Assembly (NCBI GenBank): GCA_949152475.1
Contig: OX424561.1
Span: 3,968,001-4,032,000, forward strand
DNA from: Terebella lapidaria
Taxonomy: Eukaryota > Annelida > Polychaeta > Terebellida > Terebellidae
DNA length: 64,000 bases
Direction of reading: 5' to 3'
Shown piece by piece: positions 56,920-64,000 of this stretch (within the stretch, counting starts at the first letter, position 1; each line of letters starts with the position of its first letter). The notes under the pieces are model-generated. The model was given only the letters and a program-made list of their open reading frames with translations. It did not search any database and was not told where the DNA came from. A program made the translations under genes and the position numbers.

Positions 56920-57364
56920 GTAAGTACTTGTTGGAAGTGAGATCGATTTGAACGGACCCGACTAATGCCCGAGTCACATTTGCACAGGTCGCCGGCCAAT
57001 GTGGGGATATCCGTGGTATTTACCGATGTTTCGGCCGCTGATGATAGTTTGTCAGGTAGAGTCGGACGTTTGTTATACGTTTATGAACGTATTTATTGAG
57101 TGAAGCAGATAGTAAAGTGGCGATACAATGGGGAAATAAATTCCGGAAAAGTGAAGTAGAAAGAGCTATCCTCACAATCGGGGTCACAATCGCAAAGAGA
57201 GTGGATGAACTGTACAACGTACGGCGGCAACTACACGTGTGCCTTTCTGGCCAAGGGAAGAACCCAACTGGTATTGGAAATAGTGTTTATTATTAAATAG
57301 CTATCACGGTTGCTTCAATCGGCCATAATTATTTCTTATTTTCAAGGTCTGAGCCAATTAATTT

Positions 57365-57462
57365 TTTTGATAACGAAAACGTTTTCGTTACAACGAAAAT
57401 ATTTTAGTCTTGACGAAGATATTTTTCGTTGTAACGAAAACATTTTCGTTAAGCCCCAGTCC
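57365..57462. repeat. Inverted repeats of AACGAAAA
   Basis: AACGAAAACGTTTTCGTT, then TTTTTCGTTGTAACGAAAA and CATTTTCGTT: overlapping palindromes over about 100 bp, able to fold into a cruciform. Possibly the end of a small foldback element. Confidence 0.65.
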
Positions 57463-57469
57463 CATATGA

Positions 57470-57880
57470 GGCCGGTGCACTGCGACAATACACGGTGGAG
57501 CACGGCAGCTGGGCCTCCAAGATCGGATTGCTCCGGCATTGACCGGCATGTGTTTTCCACAAAAATCATCCCGTTTCACCCCGGTGTGTATTGAAGCCGA
57601 CGGTAGGATAATACATCACGGCAGATCAAGGTAAAGCCCCGGTAGTAGCCGGCACCATCACGATGTCAACACGGCGAATGCGGAGGTCATCCCGGAGCAC
57701 CATTTAGTATCCCGGACCATGCCGGCGTCAACCCGGCACTTCACGATAATAAGCACGTTGTACCCCGGCGTATGACGGCCAATGCCGGAGCAACAAGGTT
57801 GTAGCCGGCAGTAACACGAGGTCCACACGGTGAATACCGTTGTGTCACGACTGAGCCCCGTTAGAGCCCCGCTGTTTCAT
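57470..57880. repeat. CCGG/ACGGC-rich degenerate periodic sequence
   Basis: Words such as ACCCCGG, GCCGGC, CACGGCG and CCCGGA recur every 20-25 bp for 400 bp in a region otherwise AT-rich. Base composition differs sharply from the flanks. No long frame or known family. Confidence 0.5.
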
Positions 57881-58124
57881 GTCCTTAATTTTTCCCTGGT
57901 TGCGGACGTTTAGCTTAAACCCGGGATAGGGTTTACGAAGGAGAAAGCTGAGCTTAAAGACGACGGACAGTAAAAAATTTTTCTTGCACAAATATACTGC
58001 TTATGTTCATATGATATGCTACGAAATAAATAAATGTACGAATTCCATCGATATAATGCGCGTCTGGCACGATCAAAATGCTGTTCACGGTGCCCCAGCC
58101 ATGCCGTGTGTTTCAGGTAAAAGA

Positions 58125-58822
58125 ATCGTGACGTCACGATAGGTCATTACGTTTTCCATACCGCTGTATAGATACCTGTACGTTTTCCGCGGCTGCTATG
58201 ATCACCGCGGTGAGGTCAAAGAATTTTCATGCTATGAGATGGCGTTCATTAAATATTTGCGACACACCCATTTTTGGGCAGAAGGATATGAAAATTTGCC
58301 ACCATGTTCAGGAGAGTATATAGATGACACTGTTATGGTGAAATATATTGTTAACCTGAAAAATATGCACAGTCCATGCCCTAACATGGTCTCTAATCGG
58401 AAAATATTTCAAGAGGGGTGATGAGTTATAACCCACAGGTAAATATGTGCTCATCAGAATTTTCTCAAAATTTGTCTGATTATCAAGTGATATGTGTAGA
58501 TTGAAATCGTTGAATAAAAATTGGGGGTCACCGCGTTGGATTTGTTGCAAAACACTTTCGAAAGAGTTTAGCTATCCTTCGAAATCCGCCATATTATTAA
58601 TTTCAAATTGAATTAACAGCTCCAGAAAAAAATCCATACGGTAAAAACTTATAAAATTTAGTATACATGTCCAGTGGATTGTACACATGTAAAAAATGAA
58701 AAAAAAATTGGGGGTCACTGCGGCAGAATTTTCGCAATCTGCATTTGAATGTTGTATGTCGGACTAGGATCGTGCGCCCGTTTGCCACCAAAACGTCAGA
58801 GGTTTACCTATCGTGACGTCAC
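58125..58822. mobile_element. Possible 0.7-kb element with CRE-palindrome ends
   Basis: GTGACGTCACGATAGGT at 58128-58144 and its reverse complement ACCTATCGTGACGTCAC at 58806-58822 bound the region. The left end also makes a 16-bp palindrome ATCGTGACGTCACGAT. GGGGGTCAC words occur inside (58523, 58708) and again at 63167. No coding capacity; no clear target duplication. Confidence 0.5.
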
Positions 58823-59140
58823 ATCATTCGCTGGAAGCTTCTTGAAGGGAGTCTCCACTACAGAGCGCCCACAGGGCAACAGGATGCATATTCATTGAAA
58901 ATATTGTTGCTATCATTTATAACTCATACTACTCTATCATATAAGGAAAAAATCCTGAATATTATTTTTTCACCGTCCGTCGCCTTTAAGCCAAGGTTTT
59001 AGATTGCAGACGTCAAGCTTAAATGAAGCCGAGGTTCGAGCTAAGCTCTACATCTGAACCTGGTTCAAGTTTAGCTTGGATTGGAAAAACATGTGTACAT
59101 GCATGTAGTCCAGTTGCCAAATGACTATTTTCTTGTGAAG

Positions 59141-59200
59141 CATGTTTTGGCGTCATTATGAACTTTTTTTGTTGATTCATCATCTCTGAGCATTTCTGCA
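59141..59200. repeat. Left arm of a long-range inverted repeat
   Basis: AAGCATGTTTTGGCGTCATT and TTCATCATCTCTGAGCA have their reverse complement at 62604-62665. About 55 bp match with few changes. They enclose 3.4 kb containing the LINE relic. Confidence 0.8.
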
Positions 59201-59675
59201 AAAAGTGTTTTTCAAAATAACATACAAGCTCGATTGAAGCCTTTTATCTACTTCAGTGGAATCACCACCAGCCACGTCTTGAAGACGTCCAGGAGGGCGA
59301 GCTGATCACACTCTGGGGAAGGCCATTTCAATCAGGTGTTGTGTCGGAATAAATGACTGGTACATGTTGACATTGTGATATTGTGCGAACTGCTGATCGT
59401 TTGGTCGCCTAGTCATTGTCTGAGACAGCTCAGAGGGATGATGGTCAATCCATTGGCAGGTCAGCGTCATTCTCTTTCTCCATTCCATGAGCGAAATTCA
59501 TCCTAGGTCATTAGCAATAGCTGTAATGCTGTCTGAATTACTAGTGTCATAGGGTTCGTTTGCTACAAATCTGGCCGCATGTCACTGCACCTTTCCAAAC
59601 TGGTTTTATAGCTTGGCCTGATGTGGGTACCGGACCACACAGCAATATTAAATGAGGTCAAATGTGAGCTGAATA

Positions 59676-60670
59676 CTGTAAACGTATAAAATTTCACGAT
59701 GTATTAATTTCGCGAATTTCGCGTTTGAAGAGAAAACGCGAAAATAAATACCCGCGAAAATACGGCGAAAATAAATACATATGCAGACCACATCACACTT
59801 GAAATCTTATCAAAGATTTTAATGTGTTCCATCCGTGCTGTCGCTCAACAACAAAGGCATTTGTGACACGATTATCGCCCATATAGGTCGCTGAAGGTGT
59901 CACGTGTCACTCTGACGGTGGGATACTTTTCTGAACAACAGCACTATGTTAGTGTAGTTCGTCGGGAAAATGACCAGCCGTCAGAACAACTCATGTGATA
60001 ATTCTCTCACAAATGCCTTCCTTGGTTGATGTCGCCACCGTCAGTTCATGTGCTCTGGCAGAAATAAACAATCAGTAGTTTTACTAAGTATTGACCGTTT
60101 GTGTTTTGTTCACTGTCTGAACATACTATTATACTAGTATGCTAGTATTGCAACATACTAGTACTAGTATATCGTGAACATACTGTACAAGTATTGTAAG
60201 TAAGTAAGTAAGTAATTTATTTCCAGTTTTCATATATAAATCATTCAATATACAATGTGATACATAAAATGCACAATTATTTGAGGAGAGAAATAAATGA
60301 TATAAGGTATTCGAGTATTTGGTATAGTATTAGTATTAACTTTATGAAAACTAGGGGACCAAAATAGCTGGATGCTGTTTTTACATTTGGCCCTTTATTT
60401 AATGATATTAATTTTATATTGTACATGATAATTGATAAAAATAAGAACAAAAACACAAATTGTACTACTAATCATTTGCAGTTTATGGCAAAGATACATC
60501 TATGATCAATAATATTTTTGGGCCTTGTGTATTAAATTGGTACAATTACTCACCAATTTAAAATACCTGATCCCACACCCAACATAAAAACGCGAACTTA
60601 AATCCACGCGAACATGTTGAGATGTTGAAAACGCGAACATTGATACACGCGAAATTTTATACGTTTACAG
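59676..60670. mobile_element. DNA element with CTGTAAACGTATAAAATTTC TIRs
   Basis: Left CTGTAAACGTATAAAATTTC and right GAAATTTTATACGTTTACAG are exact inverted repeats, with TA on both sides as target duplication. Next to the ends are CGCGAAAAT words in inverted arrangement. The middle has a (GTAA)n microsatellite at about 60196-60215 and is AT-rich, with no transposase frame. It interrupts the LINE relic, so it is younger. Confidence 0.8.
60196..60215. repeat. (GTAA)n microsatellite
   Basis: About five perfect copies of a tetranucleotide. Confidence 0.8.
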
Positions 60671-61620
60671 TAGTCATTTGGCTTGGATGACTTGTCACAT
60701 CGAATAAGGTTTCTACAAAGAAAGCATAGTGCCCGAGTCGCTGTCGTTGACAACAAAGTATGGGTTATCATCCTGTACTGTCCTGCCACCTATGGAATAT
60801 TGATACATGTAGGTAGCAATAGGTTTTGTGGCCAATGAAATTCTGTAAAGTAACAGTTTTCAGTATTGAAATCCATTTGGCTTTTGTGAATCCAGGCTAC
60901 CAGTCTGTCAATGTCATAATGAAGGAGAATATGACCTCAGTTGACGAGATTTCATGAAAGATCAAACAAATATCCGCACACATCCTGGTGGATGATTTTA
61001 AATTCATCGTGATGTCATCTACGAAGAACAGAAACAGCAGGAGCCCCTAAACGAAACCCTTGGCGCTCCCGAAAGTACTAGATATTCAGAGGCCAGATTC
61101 CCATTGACGTGGACGTTTTGGGTTCTCTGATCCTCAAATGAACCAGTCCATAGAAGATGTTTGTCTCTGATTCCATAATAGTCCAGTTTTGCTTTTTAGT
61201 CTGGACCCGATCAAGGGTCTTGCTGAAGTCTAATATGGCCGTGTGTACTTGTTTGCACCTATTTGAGGAAGTCAAGTCATGAATCGCAATGATGAGTTGG
61301 GACTCGAATGGTGGTTATTAGTATTAGCTCCGAATCTGTGTTGGTAGTCGACTAGGATATTGTGTTCGTCAAAATGGTCCATCATGTTGCTCACCAGAAT
61401 ATGTTCCATCGTTTTGCAAATCATGCAAGTAAGTGAGACAGGTCGGTAGTGCCGCTATACCTCTATAGCATCCACATTGGGACCACATTAGCTTTCCTCC
61501 AGCATTCGTCAAACTGCTCCAACACACCGAAGCATAGCAAAATATATGCCAGGTGTATATGTCTCAATGGGGGAGGGGTGTGTGACAGTGTGTACTACAG
61601 TATCTGTTTGGCATTGGAAA

Positions 61621-62603
61621 GGACACAGCATTGAAGACCTCCAAGAGGGAAAATCACGTAATCTCACTTGGTCAACCAGAAGCAGATGAAACAAACCTGA
61701 TGGCAGAAACGACTGCCGCTTTCGGTGCCTATCATGGTTTCAAACTGAGAGGTGATATGTTTGTTCGCCACCTTCCTGTGAGGAATGTGAAGATTACAAT
61801 CTCAAAGAACACATTAGCCTCGAAACTGAAGGTATTGCCCCTATCACAAGATGATTTTGTTCAGTATCTACATCGTACTCAATTACAAGTTCTTATGTAT
61901 AAATCCGCTGCTCAATCAGACCCTCCACACTTTCACCCGACCCAACATAGTCGGAATACATTTGGAGACGGCACAATATGCATCCAACCCCGCTTCCAAC
62001 AGCCGGCCATGTTCCACTGGAAGATGTGGCAGTGTAGTTCCACAGATGTTTGACTTGTTCATATTTCTGTGCTTGTTATTCTGAACCAGATTGTTGCAAT
62101 GACCATACCAAGGAAGAACCTGTTCAGGAAGATGATGATGATGTCGATTAGAAGAAATACGAAGAATTGCCAATGACTCATAATGTTGCCACATGTAACA
62201 CCAAATTTAATGGTGAAAACATACTGTCACATATAATCATAAATTGTCATTGATTTATTGAGCCTGAATTCATACTAGTGGACAACAATAAATGTTGTAC
62301 TGAGTGGCAAATGCATGAGCATTTAATCACTTGACAAAAACCAGAATTTTCAAATATCTGGGTGGTTAATCTCGAAAATCTGATGAGCTGTTATATATTC
62401 AAGTTTGGTAGTATTATAATTGGATTCCTTGACCATGAAAACCTAGTAATAGACACCGAGTTTGTGCTTCTAAGTGGCCTAGAAGCGGATATATTGTCAA
62501 AAAAGTAAATTTAGCGGTATTCGGTGGCAGCCATTTTGTTTTTCGGCTCTGAAAAAAAATTCCCCAAGGGTGCCAAGGTGGCACCCGGCTGATTCTGACT
62601 CAG
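61621..62603. other. Sequence right of the LINE relic, not recognised
   Basis: A 140-codon plus-strand frame (61631-62053) has no recognisable motif and runs across the direction of the LINE relic. It may be part of the LINE 5' region read backwards. I do not call a gene. Confidence 0.35.
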
Positions 62604-62665
62604 GAGTGCTCAGAGATGATGAATCAGCAAAAAAAAGTTCATAATGACGCCAAAACATGCTTTTC
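62604..62665. repeat. Right arm of the long-range inverted repeat
   Basis: TGCTCAGAGATGATGAATCA and AATGACGCCAAAACATGCTT, reverse complement of 59141-59200. Confidence 0.8.
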
Positions 62666-63149
62666 TGCAGTTCTGCTGGACTATATGGAATAGGTACTCA
62701 TAGACACTTGATCAGTGCTGATAGAGACGGGGCTTCAATGCAGAACGCTTAAATTACGTGTACGTACCTGAACAAATATAATGTTACATATATCATCCTA
62801 TTTGTGAAAATGAACTCCCAATGTGCAGGCCGAGTCGTCGAAAGAGGGTTAATAATCTGCCCCAGTACCTGTGCTCCACGATTTTCCGTGTGGTTCCATG
62901 CGATCACTGACCGAGACGGGACTTGAGCAGCTGGTGAGTATTGCTCTTCACATTGAACTCAAAACCCTGTGCACGGATTTCAACGACTTTCTCACCGGAG
63001 CGAATACAAACTCACGTGGTGAGCGATTTGTCAGTTAACGTAGTCCGCTACAAACATGGAGGTAACGGAGGGTCAAAATTTGAAAGTCATTTCTTGAATA
63101 TTATCTCTTCAAAATGACATTATTTTATAGAGTGAATGATCAGCGTCCT

Positions 63150-63340
63150 AGTACTGAAAAGAAAATAGGGGGTCACCGTGCTCGTTTCTTCTACATATTC
63201 GATCAAAATCACACATATTTACCTAAAATGACATAAATTCTGGCATTTTTGCACATTTTTTTGTCCATATTCACATCTTGCATCGTGTATTCCATGCGAA
63301 CGGATACGGTGACCCCCTGTTTTCTTTTCAGTTCTGGGAT
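63150..63340. repeat. Inverted repeat around GGGGGTCACCGT
   Basis: TACTGAAAAGAAAATAGGGG with GGTCACCGT at 63153-63181 is mirrored by ACGGTGACCCCCTGTTTTCT at about 63305-63335. Arms of about 30 bp enclose 120 bp. The GGGGGTCACCG word also occurs in the element at 58.1-58.8 kb. Confidence 0.75.
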
Positions 63341-64000
63341 GCTGAACAGTTACTCTATAAAATATATCTTTTTGAAGCTCTAGATTATGTTGATACAGGT
63401 ATTTATGTTGCTCTGGTGAACTGGGTGACTGACCGTACCCAGTTCTGGAACCTCCCCAATCAAGCGCTAATTGACGAACAAACTTGTTCGCCTGACACAC
63501 TTGCAGCAATCGAACACCTACTAGAAAGGTCTTCAATGTGTTCAGTTCGCGTGCATGCAGTACATGCAATACTGTTTAGTTATTTGTACGAAATATCACC
63601 CCATAAATATTCGAATGCACTGGCAACAACACTTTATCGCTAGTCTGGCCATTTCTGTTTTTAGGAGCAACGCGCCCCCAAGCGAGTCTGGGAACGATCA
63701 CAGATTTCCCGCCAATTTACCAAGAGGTCAAACGGCCTTGGAACAGCATACTTACACTTGAGGGCTCTCCGACGAAGGTATCTAGGTACTAAGTATACGA
63801 GTCAGCCGCACATAAAAACACACAACAAGAAATATCAATTTCTATTTCAGCTTTCTAAAAATAATAATCGATGTTGTCTTTTAATTGGTAGCCTACCATA
63901 TTCAGCAACGTATACAGACCAACTGCATGTCTATATTACGAGAGACCGGGATCGTGCTGGTGGGGGATCTTACTGGCGGGCACTGGCTGGAGCCGCGGCG
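63341..64000. other. Right end of window, no gene called
   Basis: A plus-strand frame runs 63278-63643 (121 codons) through the inverted repeat into unique sequence, with an overlapping minus-strand frame of similar length. Neither shows a family pattern. The remaining sequence is featureless to the end. Confidence 0.35.

Larger units (their letters stand above)
59230..61620 (-). pseudogene. LINE reverse transcriptase relic, minus strand, split by an insertion
   Basis: Read from the right on the minus strand: RPVSLTCMICKTMEHILVSN (about 61445), then HTAILDFSKTLDRVQ (about 61245-61200), then a frame with FVDDITMNLKSS (about 61030), the RT active site with one residue changed from YADD/FADD. 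The remaining part continues to MYQSFIPTQHLIEMAFP (about 59365-59310), the usual end motif (SFFPRTIxxWNxLP). Frames shift several times. A 995-bp DNA element (59676-60670) sits inside it. Confidence 0.78.

Noticed and set aside
61631..62053. 140-codon plus-strand frame
   Set aside because: No recognisable motif and it overlaps the side of a minus-strand LINE relic; not supported as a gene.
63219..63643. Overlapping 116- and 121-codon frames on both strands
   Set aside because: They run through an inverted repeat and show no family pattern or splice context.
1..64000. tRNA, rRNA, CRISPR arrays and prokaryotic features
   Set aside because: I looked for cloverleaf-like and spaced direct-repeat patterns and saw none; the tRNA-like words near 43818 are a retroelement primer site.

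Overview
The window is eukaryotic nuclear DNA. It has GT-AG introns, AATAAA signals, LINE, LTR and DNA-transposon relics, and many minisatellites. Gene content (a GLRX5 orthologue and a multi-exon animal-type gene) and the repeat style point to a marine invertebrate, but I cannot name the phylum from sequence alone.

Host genes: (1) GLRX5, the mitochondrial monothiol glutaredoxin, on the minus strand (two exons, 5877-6789). (2) Head-to-head with it, 424 bp away, a 23-exon plus-strand gene (7214-20339, 920 aa). It joins N-terminal ankyrin repeats to a bacterial-style GH20 (beta-N-acetylhexosaminidase-like) region in which the catalytic Asp-Glu pair appears to be missing. All splice phases close into one frame. 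Its introns carry a hAT-type MITE, another MITE, minisatellites and a 1.4 kb element made of nuclear-receptor-like DR1 motifs. (3) A possible first exon of a secreted protein with a TATA box near 56.8 kb.

Mobile DNA, left to right: degraded plus-strand LINE (2.7-4.5 kb); 66-bp minisatellite leading into relic A of a Ty3/gypsy element (23.0-26.5 kb); a minus-strand gypsy relic B with its RT core deleted (26.9-32.7 kb); DR1-rich satellite and a 0.92 kb direct duplication (33.5-36.8 kb); a gag fragment of a third gypsy element on the minus strand (37.1-38.4 kb); a solo LTR (39461-41302); a nearly complete gypsy element with two LTRs (42440-55250); then MITEs and a minus-strand LINE relic split by a DNA element (56-61.7 kb).

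The most interesting object is the 12.8 kb gypsy element. Besides gag and a broken pol it has two further plus-strand ORFs after the integrase: a C2H2-finger protein with an acidic tail, and a two-finger protein with an Arg/Ser-rich region. Each is preceded by its own CCAAT / CACGTG / TATAAAAG promoter resembling the promoter in the LTR. The divergent relic A keeps recognisable versions of both accessory ORFs and of one TATA box, so the cassette is a lasting part of this retroelement lineage rather than a chance insertion.
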